From Ilex aquifolium (lineage: Eukaryota; Streptophyta; Magnoliopsida; Aquifoliales; Aquifoliaceae), in the NCBI GenBank assembly GCA_951799425.1, contig OX637393.1, positions 15,512,244 to 15,576,243 on the forward strand: DNA of 64,000 nt, written 5' to 3'. The notes beneath the pieces are model-generated. The model worked only from the letters and a program-made list of their open reading frames with translations, searched no databases and was not told the origin of the DNA. This document shows, one piece after another, positions 10,994-21,569 of this stretch. Position 1 is the first letter of the stretch; every line of letters starts with the position of its first letter. A program made the translations under genes and the position numbers.

Positions 10994-12067
10994 AGGTCTT
11001 GACAGCATTATCTTGAATGGATTCTATACCAAGAAGTAATTGATAGCCGTGACCTAATTTGATACACTTATAGTCATGGAGTGTGAAAATACCTAACTAA
11101 CTTGTAAAAATAAAAAATTTAAATTTATTGGTGTCATAATTTAATTGGACGAAAAAAGGATAGTACCAAAATAAAAATAAAAATAAAAATTCACAGAATA
11201 TTCCCTCACAAACATTCCACCAACCTCAATGCGTGCCCAAGTATAACTCCCAATCTGTGTCGCTGTCGGTACCAACATTTGAAAAATTGCTAGGCAGCTA
11301 GGATGTTTTCAATTAATTAAGCCTCCAAACATCAAATACACTGGGGGCATACAGACACGTGAAACATGTTCACAAGAAGATACACTGATGGAGCCTTTTT
11401 TTAATGAATTTGATCTCTAAATCTTGGTATTGTATGAACAAGGTGGCGGAGCCAAATAGGTTGGGTGGTTAAATATTCAACCATAGGATAAATAAGGTTA
11501 GTCATTGTCGGTCATTATTGCAAGGAAAAATATATTAGATAATTCAATATATATTTTTTTTAAAAATAAGTGACAGACTATCTGTATAATCTCTAATGGG
11601 GGTAATGGAGTCTGGCCTTAGTACTGGCCTTGTCTATTTTAATTATTTTCTAAATTTATCAATCTCTTTAACTAATAAAAATATAATAAAAGATTTAACT
11701 TTAAATATCCAAACTTTTGACTATTATTATATAGATGGTACTGAATTTATCAATATAACTTATATAATTCATTATAAGTTAATAAATTATATAATTCTGA
11801 AAAAAGTAATATTTTTTCATTTAATATATCTATTTTAAGTAATTCTGTTTTTAAAATAATTTTTTTAAATTAAAGTAGTAGTATTTTGTTTATTGTGATA
11901 AATATTACATCATTGTTACAAGGAAAGAATCAGTCAATTAAATACAATTAATAGAGCTTAGCATAGAATCATTTTGTGATTCACATGTCACTAATTCAAC
12001 ACTAATCACTTCCTCAATCTTCTAATCGGATTGTTGACCCATCAATCAAGGAGTCCCGACAATAATG
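10994..12067. other. AT-rich intergenic DNA
   Basis: Long AT-rich stretch; the open frame at 11596-11838 is Asn/Ile/Tyr-rich noise. No gene seen. Confidence 0.5.
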
Positions 12068-12279
12068 TTACCACCTTGATGAAGAAGCAAGAAGCCGGAG
12101 ACCAGTGAACCACCAATACTGAAGAACTAAAACATTGTTTGGGTTTCTGACCAAAGAAGCAAAAGCCATCTCAAAAGCCCCCAAATAATCAAAGATCAGT
12201 CTAAGGATGATGCGATCCCTCAAAAAACGTTTGTCAGTAAGCCATGTTGTTTCCTGGAAGCAGCGCATGGCCTCAAGCA

Positions 12280-12280
<1 letters not shown>
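12068..12280 (-). CDS. Unrecognised short ORF, 70 codons
   Basis: On - an ATG at 12280 lies directly after a GA-rich microsatellite leader. The frame codes for a peptide beginning MLEAMRCFQETTWLTDKRF and ending in a basic, Trp-containing tail, with a hydrophobic middle. Codon and residue composition are more protein-like than in the surrounding AT-rich DNA. I cannot assign a family. It may be a small gene, an exon remnant, or antisense to something unannotated; it lies about 600 bases upstream of the VQ gene, divergently oriented. Confidence 0.25.
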
Positions 12281-12312
<32 letters not shown>

Positions 12313-12327
12313 TACACACACCCACAC
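12280..12327. repeat. (CT)n-(CA)n compound microsatellite
   Basis: A CT run passes directly into an interrupted CA run. Confidence 0.85.
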
Positions 12328-12790
12328 GCATCCACACTGGTCAACATTCAACATGTTTTACTCTGACCAGGTGTACCTATTTAAATAGTAAATATTGGGT
12401 GTAACGACAACTCGTCATTATCACGTAATATAATCAATTAATTATAAAATAAAAAATATGATTAGTGAACTCTACTATTTTAAAATAGGAAAATACTATA
12501 TAACTCAAATTTACATTTCAAATAAAAGGGAACTATTGGATGAGTTGGTTTCATCAACTTTTTTAAATGAGACCCACTAATCTAAATATTCTCCTTCGTT
12601 TGGGATGTAAATTTAGATTACAGATTTGAGTTGTATATCATTTCTCTTTAAAATGATAGTTATTAAATAAGGTGGTTATTAGTAGTTATTAAAACACTAG
12701 AACCCAACAAATTTACTTAATATTCTATCACTTATTAATCACACCACATAAAATTGATAATATGATGTCACGATTACATTCAATATTTTA
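12328..12790. other. Upstream region of the VQ gene
   Basis: AT-rich, without reading frames. Part of it (about 12530-12610, with AACTCAAATTTACA and an inverted AATTTAGATTACAGATTTGAG) forms a short inverted repeat that may be a small MITE remnant. Confidence 0.4.
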
Positions 12791-12840
12791 TTTTATATTT
12801 AAGGGTTCAAGATGAGGTTTGGTTCTTTCTGTCTTGACCA
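12791..12840 (+). promoter_or_regulatory. Putative core promoter and W-box of the VQ gene
   Basis: A TATA-like stretch (TTTTATATTTAAG, about 12791-12803) lies about 90 bases before the ATG. TTGACC, a W-box bound by WRKY factors, lies at 12834-12839 about 47 bases before the ATG. W-boxes are common upstream of VQ genes, whose products bind WRKY proteins; function here is inferred. Confidence 0.4.
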
Positions 12841-12885
12841 ACGACTGAAGGAGAGAGCAAGAGTAATCACCACCCAAAGCCAAAC

Positions 12886-13861
12886 ATGAGTGATACTACA
12901 CCAGCTTCTAGTGGTCAATGGTTACAATACTACCAACCACCCATCAGTAACCCGGCGGTGCCTCCAGGTGGACTTTCCGACGCTACTATAGAGACCACAA
13001 CCTTGACAAGCGACAACATGTCGAACCCAACCACTTCAATCACAGGGGGTGGTGATCTGAGCCCTGTGGCCAGTATAGGGAAACCAACCCGAAGACGGTC
13101 TAGAGCTTCTCGGAGGACACCTACAACCCTCCTGAATGCCAGCGCCACCAATTTCCGAGCCCTGGTAATATTAGAGATACGTTTGATCAAAAGAATGCAT
13201 CAATATTCAAGTAGAAATACGATAGGATCCAAAGAGATTCATTTGTATCTAAGTTGTTTGGATAAAGATAAATGATAATATGTGTGAAATTTATCTTTAT
13301 CATGCATAATTCATTACCTATAAATAGGGTTGAGTCCTATATAATCAAATACCTTGATATCAGACATAGTTTTTTGGGGGTGTTTGGTCTGTGGAAGTAG
13401 GCAGTGTGTTGAACCACATCATCTTTGTGTATTTTTTACTTAAATTTTATTTATCTCCAATCTCTCTTAATTATAAACTTCTTCAGGTGCAACAATTTAC
13501 TGGCCGTCAGAGTGCAATCTCCTCATCTGGGGCTCAGAGTGGTCCACTGAATTTGAATTTTGGAGCTTCTAGTGAGCAGAATGACCATGATACAACTTCC
13601 ATGAAGGCCACATTCGGGTTCAACCATTATGGTCAACCAAACCCGTGGCACCAACAGCAACAATTGTATCTAGACCAGCAGTACATGTTCTCGTCTGGCA
13701 GTAGTACCAGTGATGTGTTTCTTTCAACACTTCGTAACCCTACACTTAGCACTTTTAGTTCACAAGACAATGTTGTGGAGAATAATCCTTCACATGAACT
13801 TACTGGAGTTTCTTCCTTCGATGGGGCTACGAATGATGATCACCCCTTTCCGGGATATTAG
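12886..13861 (+). CDS. VQ-motif protein (VQ22/JAV1-like), two exons
   Basis: Exon 1 is 12886-13164 (93 codons) and exon 2 is 13487-13861 (124 codons and TAG), joined in phase 0 across a GT-AG intron. Exon 1 holds a Thr/Ser/Pro-rich N-terminus, then a basic Lys-Pro-x-Arg-Arg-Arg-Ser-Arg-Ala-Ser-Arg-Arg-Thr-Pro-Thr-Thr block at about residues 65-82, the hallmark of this VQ subgroup. It ends in Phe-Arg-Ala-Leu. Exon 2 opens with Val-Gln-Gln-Phe-Thr-Gly, completing FxxxVQxxTG at residues 90-99. The rest is Gln/Ser/Asn-rich, ends HPFPGY and is probably disordered. VQ proteins are nuclear cofactors that bind WRKY factors and tune defence and jasmonate responses; the Arabidopsis VQ22/JAV1 protein shares the same basic block. 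Both exons lack stops or frameshifts. Most angiosperm VQ genes have no intron, so the split motif is odd. The family call is firm; the orthology is tentative. Confidence 0.88.
13165..13486 (+). other. Intron of the VQ gene, with LTR-like content
   Basis: The 322-base AT-rich intron starts GTAATATT and ends CTTCTTCAG. Its 3' half has features of a Ty1/copia LTR: TATAAATA at 13319-13326, then about 65 bases later a stretch (13391-13430) with GTGGAAGTAGGCAGTG, GAACCAC and TCTTTGTGT in the order found at the R/U5 of many plant copia LTRs. TG at 13163 and CA at 13485 could be LTR ends. This origin is inference; no target duplication is clear. Confidence 0.5.
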
Positions 13862-15356
13862 AATCAGGGATTGAGTTGTCTTTTGTTTTTAGTATTAAGA
13901 ATGTATACTTTCACTTCTTGTGGTTAATAAGCCTATCAGCATACAAAGGATAAAACTGTCTTCATTTGAATTTTGACCCTTCTCGACCTCGCAATAGTGG
14001 AGCCTAGTGTGCTAGGTTTTCTTTTTGCCGTTGTAAAGCCTTCGCTGTTTACTATAATATATTTTATTCTGTTTGAAGAGGTCTCCCAACATTGTTTAAT
14101 AGAACATAAGAACAAGTGAGAAAGAGATCCCACTATGAAGGGGAAGAAATCTCTGATGGTTTAATAGAAGAGAATCCGACATCCAAAACCTTCACAAGAA
14201 AATTTCTAACAAATTCAACCTCCTCTTTTCATTGAAAATAAAGCCTTTAAATACAAAATATAAAGAGTAATGTTATTGAAATATAAAAAATTGATCTAAT
14301 TTACTGACAGTGACATGGTCCAATAGAATTATTGTGATTGTAGACTTCTTTCTTGTGATTTTATCACTTGACACTTCATTATGTCAGAAAATTAGGTCAA
14401 ATTTTTAAATCGTATATTATGTGCGTGTGTATCTATTCTCTTTGGAGCAGTTACTTAAATTTACCCCGGGTTTTTTTATAGTTGAGGCTGAGTGAGACTT
14501 TGGTTTAGACGGATCATCATTAGAGCTAATTATGCAGTATTGAGTGTGTATTAAGCTGACCCATGCATGTGCCCCAGAACAAGTTGTGTGTCAGCGATTA
14601 AGTCAAAAATTTGTGAGTAGTGTCACGTGTCCTGTTTTTTTTCTGATTACCTACGTGCATATGGTTGCAAATATGTCAGCTCAGTCGCTGACCCAAAAAC
14701 CGTAGAACAATATCTGACTCCCAAGTTGTGGAGTATATCCATCAATAGCGATTAATAATAATGGAAACAGAGGGCCTGCGGTCCATCCGGAGTGACAAGA
14801 TGTTCTTGTGGGACACTTGCATGTGCTAGGTTTGAATCCCCTCCCATTCCCTTCTCCTTCCACTGTTGGCTAATATTAGAAATATAAAAGAGAAAGCGAT
14901 CTTATTTTGATGGAAATTATCCAAAATAAGGTGTCAGGGTCATGGTACATGAGGCACTAGATAATGATAGCGCAGCCTAGGCAAAGACATAAATGAGTTA
15001 CATGTCAAACTTTATGCACAAATTGGTCAAAGTTTGAGCTGAAGAAAAATGGAAGTGATTCTTAATTTCTCACAATTCCTTAAACACTTGCTTGATGCAT
15101 TTAAACGTCTCATTAAAAATTCAGATCCCCTCCATTGTACTTAACTTCAAATCTTCTCAATGATAAATCATCCATTATTTATCGGTGAGAGATTCACTTA
15201 TATAGTTGATCCTCCTTGGAGTTTTCTTTATGAACCTCCGAGGACAATTGATATATAAAAATTCACTTGAATTTATGGTATGTGATCTATTATTTAAAAA
15301 AAAAAACTAACGTAGAGAAAATATATAAGATAAGATGTAAAATGATGAATCGAATA
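13862..15356. other. 3' flank of the VQ gene and intergenic DNA
   Basis: The first 100 or so bases are probably the VQ 3' UTR (AATAAG at 13926 is a possible polyadenylation signal). The rest is AT-rich with no gene. Open stretches on - (13936-14133 and 14681-14863) lack family signatures. Confidence 0.45.
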
Positions 15357-15513
15357 GAGTCAAGATGAGTGCGATCATACCAGCACTAATGCACCGGATC
15401 TCATCAGAACTCCGCAGTTAAGTGTGTTTGGGTGAGAATAGTACTAGGACATGTGACCTTCTGAGAAGTCCTCGTGTTGTACCCCTTTTAAAAAAAAAAA
15501 AATTGAGTCAAGA
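15357..15513 (+). repeat. 9-bp direct repeats flanking the 5S copy (target-site duplication)
   Basis: GAGTCAAGA occurs at 15357-15365, immediately before the 5S copy, and again at 15505-15513, immediately after its poly(A). This is the duplication expected from LINE-type retroposition. Confidence 0.75.
15367..15486 (+). rRNA. 5S rRNA-like copy (retropseudogene)
   Basis: The 120 bases follow the plant 5S rRNA from end to end: GAGTGCGATCATACC at the start, CAGCACTAATGCACCGGAT, TCAGAACTCCGCAGTTAAG, then TAGTACTAGGA and GTCCTCGTGTTG near the 3' end. Against the usual plant sequence there are several substitutions, including position 2 and in the internal control region (TTTGGGTGAGAATAG and ACATGTGACC). 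It stands alone, not in a tandem array. It is followed by TTTT and a run of about 13 A, and is bracketed by 9-bp direct repeats. It therefore looks like a reverse-transcribed 5S RNA rather than a functional rDNA unit. A solo LTR of a Cassandra TRIM, which also carries a 5S sequence, is the alternative, but the poly(A) and direct repeats argue against it. Confidence 0.9.
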
Positions 15514-17499
15514 AGCATGTCAATAGTGATGGGCAACATTTAATATGATGGTTGGAGTTTCAAGGAACCCATGCCTCCGAAGTCAAAGTATGATTTTAAG
15601 AAGAGCACCTAATTCTATTGTACTAATTAGTTGTATCTATCTATCGTTTTAGTAGTATGTATTATTGTATAGAAATTGGAGAGTAAAAGTTTTTTATCAA
15701 TAAAAAATTGTGACATTGAGTGTTTTGAACCTCTATTTTCGAGTTGAGTGATTCTTCTCTAGAAGGTGAGTGAGGGAGAGTTTTTGATTACTGAATATCG
15801 TGAAATTGAAAATACTTTCAACCTCTATTTGAGAGTTAAGTGATTTTTCCCTTGAAGTTAAGTAAGTCTCTTTCTTGGGTGAGTGAGTCTTTTTCTTGGA
15901 TAAGTGATTCCCGAATTATCTTTATTTTTGTGATCTCTTTAATTATTTTGGCCAGCATCAATTGCACAAAATTTGGGTCCAATCAGTGAAAGGTTATATG
16001 TAGTGAAAGACTATTTACATATTGAAATAACAATCAATCACTCATGATGGAAGTCAAATATCGTAGTCATAATAAATTGCTGCCCCCATAGTAGACCGTC
16101 AATTGGTTGACTTACAGTGACAAAAGACCAAAGCTCAAGGGGATGAATTTGAGCTCATTTGAAAAGGAGGAGATTTGTTGAACCAAAAGTCTTCAGTCAC
16201 ATGGCTCCATTAGAATCCTTTTGACTGACTTCTTGGATTTTTGCAACGGTCAATTTGTCGGCTGACCCTTTAGTGGCTGTTTGACTTTGAATGGTCTTAG
16301 GAATTAGATTGTACTTATGAAATTTTTTTAAACTCAAATTTAAAGTTTTGTAGCTGGTATGAAACTATTTATCATATCCAATTCAACATTTGGTAAGTGA
16401 CATAAATAAATATGAGACTTACAAATTCATGTCAAATTATATACAAGAATTATTATTTTTTATTACCTAATTGACCAAAATATTGTTATTTAGGTGAATG
16501 AGAGAATAAATTTTGGGTAAAATAATCTTTTTACCTACAAACTCAATCTCTCACTTTAGAAACCTCGTTAGATTTTATCTAACCCCCATTTGTGAATTTT
16601 TAATACACTGTTAGTAGTGGGTGGAGATTCAAATTCTAGACTTCAAATTTTGAATTAAAAATAATTTTAAAAAGTGCATTGGACTATTTTAATAAAATTC
16701 ACCCTCTAAATCCCACACAAACCTACATACCAACCAGGCCAATTGGGGGTTTTCATCTTCTCAAATCCTTGGTGGGTTTCAACATTTCAAAATTACAGAG
16801 CAACCCCTTAAATTTCAGATAATTTGTACATCGTATTGAAGTTTATCTCAGTTTCAACTTTAAATACAAAAAAATTTATACTGTATCAAATTTGGCCCTC
16901 CAGTCCATCCTTCAAGCTTCTTTTTATTGATACAGATAATTTTCTGCTGACATTGATAATTAATGGAAAATAGCACTTGGCAAAAGAACTTATACCCCAA
17001 AAAAGAATTTGCAAAATAGATATTATTTTCTATCACGAATTTGGAATGGAAGTTTCTGGCGAAAATTCAATTCAATTCTCTTGTTTAAAAGCAAAACATT
17101 TTTTTTACTGAGTGACGTGATTGGTAGCATAACCCGATTCAACCACTTTTTCAGTAAATTTGCTACTTTTCTTGAAGCCAATTATTGCTTATAATTGTTC
17201 TTCTTTGAAATGGTCAGTAATATAGAGGAAAAGTCTTAACATACCCAAAGAAAACAAAAATAAAAAATGGTACCGTACCGAAAATTATTATTTTTAATGG
17301 TAAAATTATTTTTCTAAAATGAGAAGTTATAATTGGTTGAGAGAAGTTCATGATCGATCATGAGATTTTCTTCAGTAATTGTTACTTCTCATTTATGAAT
17401 TGTAACTTAATCTTTATAAGTTGTAACTTAAAATATTTTAAGATAGATCAGAAGTTGTAACTTACAAATCACAAAATTATAACCGATGATACTGAAAAA
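15514..17499. other. AT-rich intergenic DNA
   Basis: I find no gene, tRNA or transposon end with support. There are short imperfect repeats around 15720-15910 (recurring GAGTGATTCTT and AAGTGATTTTT-like phrases) and an inverted AGAAGTTATAATTGG/AGTTGTAACTT region near 17320-17460. Confidence 0.45.
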
Positions 17500-17861
17500 A
17501 TATATAAAAGGCAAGGGAATTCCAGAAGACAACAAGCTATCAGAAATTACAAGAAGGGACAGAAAATGACCTTCACCATCAAACCATACATTAGGCAATA
17601 AGTCACTGCTTCTAGAAGACCACGTCACACCAAGAGACTGTAGTGTCTAACGGTCCAGAAGATATAGGCTCAAATGGGAGAATTATTCTTTCAACAAAAT
17701 TCTAACAAACCTAAGACCACATGGTAATGTCAGCAGCATCTCCTATAAATATCAATACCCTTGCACATGAAAGAGGAGGAGAAAAAAATCGTGATAGCAA
17801 TCTCATATTCTTTAAGAAGTGTACACCTTCCCCAGGAACAAGAGAAAAACTCCATTATACT
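17500..17861 (+). mobile_element. Possible truncated gypsy LTR fragment
   Basis: Phrases such as CTTCTAGAAGACCACGTCAC, TCTAACGGTC and CTATAAATATCAATACCC occur in the same order as in the LTRs of element G, including a TATA-like CTATAAATA. The stretch stops exactly at the left end of element F, and no continuation is found beyond F's right end. It is probably a diverged related LTR truncated by, or recombined with, F. Confidence 0.4.
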
Positions 17862-18412
17862 TGTTGGAGTAAAAAATGTGTCCAACTATTCTAAAAGCTG
17901 TCGAGGCTGATCTAGGCCTAGCTACACCTTTTTCCGAGCTCTACTTGAGGTTTCCGATGATTGTGGTTCCTGAAAAGAAAGTCAGAGACCGGAGGGGTTC
18001 TTCGGGGGTTGACCCTCTGATACTTAAATCAGTATCTTTAAATTTTATGGTGTAGCAATTTAATCAGGTTTAGTGTGTTTATATGGGTCTTAACCCGGAG
18101 GTCCATTTTTATAGTATTTTGATAGGTGTCCCAAGGAAAATGGACTCTAGGCCCTCCTACTAGTTTGAATTTGTCTAATCTCTTTTCGGTTAAGGAGTCT
18201 TGGCTTCTATAGACTTTATCACTTGTTGGGATAACCATCCAGAGCCCTAACTGTGTTTGGAGTTTGTTTGATCATGCGAATAAGGCTTGCCGAGGGTATG
18301 GTCTTATCTTTATCCCTTGACCGCCTTATCTTCCCCATAATATTTAAACGAATTTGCCATTTGAGGGGATCTTTGGCAGATAAGGTTCTAAAAATTGAGA
18401 TAAGCTTTGTCA
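17862..18412 (-). repeat. 3' LTR of element F
   Basis: Direct repeat of 26921-27470. Inside the element it is bordered by TCCTTCTGGTTTTCAAAGC (plus strand), the complement of a purine tract serving as polypurine primer. Confidence 0.88.
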
Positions 18413-18844
18413 TCCTTCTGGTTTTCAAAGCTGATTATCTGAGTTCATCACTCCTCTAACTTTCCTTTCTTGCTAACAGGTCAGCCAACGGTTACATTTC
18501 TAAAGGTAGTACTAACTAGGACATTTCCCTTAGTTGAGATTAAATTCTCCCCATCAGTTGCCCCTAATTAGGTTTCCCAAGCTAATGGAGATTTCCTCTA
18601 TTAGAAATCTTATTGTTAACTCCCTCTGATTTTTGAAGCATATTAATTGCGCATCTTTTCAGCAAGGTTTTTGTAACCGCCATCTCTCGATATATTTAAA
18701 GTCCAGTTAGGGTCTTTGGTTTTGGCAAAGTTTTCTTTCCCTCTTTGATCTCTCTCCTCATAAATGAGCTACCTTGTTCTTTTTTAGTGTTTCCCTAGTC
18801 AAAAACACCTATCTTTTTTCCCTTCCTTGATGCTATTACTTTCC
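18413..18844. other. Leader of the antisense ORF / 3' UTR of F
   Basis: Non-coding between the 3' LTR of F and the ATG of its antisense ORF. It could hold the antisense promoter: TATATTTAAAG at about 18693-18703 is TATA-like, about 145 bases before the ATG. Confidence 0.35.
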
Positions 18845-20955
18845 ATGGCTTCCAAAAAATCTTCATCCGAAATTCCCTCATCCTCTACTCAAGAGGCGGA
18901 GATAGAAGAGACTGGGCTTGTAGAGGTCGATCAAGAAGAGACCCTTGAACCCCTAGCTATTTTGCTTAGGGGGTCTTCAGTACCATTATCGACGCTGATC
19001 TTTCTCACCTTTGCTCCAAATTCTGCATTCCTAACTCCATCTTAGTGAGAACCCCTAGTGGTGATGAAAGAGCTTGCAATTATCATGAAGGGGAGGTCTG
19101 CATGTATGAAATAACCTTTAATTCTAGATTCAGATTCCTTTTCTTCCTTATGTTCACGAATTATTATCTTTCTTGAATATTGCTCTTGTCTAACTCACCC
19201 AAATAGTTGGAGGGTGTTGATTAGGCTTGGTGCCTTATGGAGCTCTGCCCATGGCGTTGGTGTCTTTCCTACTGTTGGAGAGGTCATCCACTCCTTTTAA
19301 ATTAAGGTGGGTACTGACCCAAGTTTAGGCTAGTAGCATTTGATGAAGAAGTCTGACAGCACTGAACTGCTGACTAAAATTCCTTCCCCCGCCAAAGAAT
19401 GAAAGGATCATTTCTTCTTCGTTTCTAATTTTAGATGAGAATTTGATCCCTCTGAACCTCTGGTTGCAAACCCTACGAGGGTTCTCTGCAAATGGGGCGT
19501 TATACCCTCCTCTACCTCTGGTATGTTTCTTACTTCATCTTCTTAAATTCCCTTTTTATTTCAAGAAACCAAGAATTAAGAGATTCTAGTCTTTGCAATT
19601 GACATCTCTTCTCTGGGTAAAAATATTCTTGATAGAGTTGTTGTGGCTCAGAGCCACAATCTTAAAGAATTCGATAGATTGGCTTCAGAGGCCAATCTGC
19701 ATAAATTGAAGATGGGAAATAAACCTCCCGCTCTTGTTGTCATTCCTCTAAAAAGTAAATTCTCTATTTTATCTATTCGTGTATGTGCTATGTTTCGAAT
19801 TTTTCTCTCATCTTGTGAGATTTCTACTGCAACCTTGGCTCCCCAACTTGATATAAAGCTGCACAGAGAGGCTCTCAGGAGTGTGAGAGCCAAGCAGAAG
19901 AAAGGATTTAGCAGCCCTTCTTTGCCAATTTCAAAGAGGCTAAGGTCCAGAGATTCCCATAATTCCAAGTCATCTCCAGCAGTTTCTAGCTCCAAAGAAC
20001 TCATCAATTTGGAGTTTTTCCCAAATGTTCCTTTAACTAAGACAAATAAAACTATTGAGGGCAAGCTGTCTGCCCTGCTACTAGCGACACTTCAGTTTTT
20101 GAGACCAAAGTCACTGACTCGTTAGACTGGAGCGACAAATAATTCGTTGTGAAGTGGTTGCAAGATGTTATCCTAGGGGCAGAGGTGGAGAAGATAGTGA
20201 AGATGGGGTGCTTGAAAGTTTTTGAGTCCATAGCTCATCACTTTGGGAAGGTAGTACCTATCTCCCCTCTTTTCCTTATACTTCCATGTTCTTATCCTAA
20301 TAGGGACTTTCTTTGTTTCAGCTAACTCTTCTTGGTTCTACAATGAGCAGTCTGACTTTTATGAAAGAGGATCCCATCAAGGAGCAGTTGGAGAAAGCTC
20401 TTTCTGAGACTCTATCTTTGAAGCAGATTCTTTATTCTCGCGAAAAGGAGTTAGTGTCTACACAAGATGACTTAGATAATATCAAGAAATCCTTAGAGAT
20501 TAAGAAAAATTCAAATAATGGTCTTGAGGAGGCTTTAAGGAGGGCCCAAGAAGAAGCCAAGAAGGCTGAAAAGGAAATGCCCAACCAGCTTTCCTCCCTA
20601 AATGATGAGGCCAAACTGCCATGAAGAAAGCTGTTGACGAAGCAGTAGAGAATTTTAAGAAGTTTTCTAAATTTCTCGAGCTTGGGATGAGCTACTGGGA
20701 TGATGGCTTTGAAGATTTTTTACGAGCAAGCTATGGTTTTTTACCCTAATATCGGTTTTTCCAACTTTCAGCTTGACTTCTCCGTCTCAACTTCTACTTT
20801 TTCTATTATTCCATCTTCCTCCCTTGCTATCCCCTTGGTGCTAAGGAGGGTAAATGTGATTCTGATAAGGAGGATTCCTCACCAAAGGATGGCGAGGATT
20901 AGGTTTATAAGATGTTGTTTTACTCCTTTTTTTTTTTTTTTTAACTTCTAAGTTT
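18845..20955 (+). pseudogene. Antisense extra ORF of Tat element F (putative gypsy-type transposon protein, Transposase_28-like)
   Basis: On the strand opposite gag-pol, an ATG at 18845 opens an acidic Ser/Glu-rich N-terminus. A Cys-Ser-Lys-Phe-Cys-Ile-Pro region near 19010-19035 and Phe-Phe-Phe-Val-Ser-Asn-Phe-Arg near 19405-19435 follow, then Leu-Cys-Lys-Trp-Gly-Val at about 19480-19505. These fit the family named putative gypsy-type transposon. After a likely intron (GTATGTTTC at about 19518) comes MAQSHNLKEFDRLASEANL (from 19643), then a second likely intron ending TTTGTTTCAG (about 20311-20320). A strong coiled coil (20345-20600) and a Gly-Phe-Glu-Asp-Phe C-terminal segment near 20705 complete it. 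Several stops, some at Trp codons, make this copy non-functional. The protein's function is unknown; such antisense ORFs are known from the Tat lineage. Confidence 0.65.
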
Positions 20956-21569
20956 TCTGTACATAAAATTTTAATTAAGTAATGAAAGTAGCTTAGTAGT
21001 TTCTCAAAACTGCTCTTTCTTTATATTGCTTTTGCTTTGACTATTTTTGTCTAACTGATTTTTGGGCTATTTAATTACCTTTATTTGGAGGTCAAGCTTA
21101 CCGAGTTTCCCACCCTAGCAGTTTTTCTCTCTGCTCTGTATTGAGAGTATTTTGCTGAATTTGGATTATTGTCAACTGTTTGATAGGTGGTTAACCAAGT
21201 TGGTCCCTAGCAAGCCTAGGCATTGCTAGCTCTTTTCGATCCAGTGAATGGAAGGCCTCTTAACTTTCCTTTTTTTTTTTTCTCTGTTTGAGATAGTCGC
21301 TTTCTTTAGAGGTGCTCTTCTCTATCCAACCATTTTAACTAAGGTGCCTTCTTTCTAAAAGCCTAGTTTCCTCAAGATTGAGCTTTCTCGAGGTTTTTTT
21401 TTTTTGACACGAGATTCACTCAAAGGATTTTCAAACATACATCCTTTATTGATAACTTTCCTTACTAGAAAAGTTTGCCACAAGGCTTATTACAAAATAA
21501 AGAATTCAAAGTGAGAAAGATGAGCTACCATCCTTTATATTTATGTTTTCAGAAAGCCACTGTCACTGA
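20956..21569. other. Spacer between the antisense ORF and integrase of F
   Basis: Contains pyrimidine runs (20932-20942, 21270-21281, 21396-21406) and no reading frame of coding character on either strand. Confidence 0.45.

Noticed and set aside
11596..11838. 80-codon frame on +
   Set aside because: Ile/Asn/Tyr/Leu-rich translation of AT-rich DNA; no coding signs.
15301..15520. Functional 5S rDNA unit or Cassandra solo LTR
   Set aside because: There is a single copy, with substitutions in the internal promoter region, poly(A) and short direct repeats right at its ends; retroposition explains all of these.
19648..20064. 138-codon frame on - opposite the antisense ORF of F
   Set aside because: The + strand carries the family-like sequence (MAQSHNLKEF and the coiled coil downstream); the - frame is a shadow.
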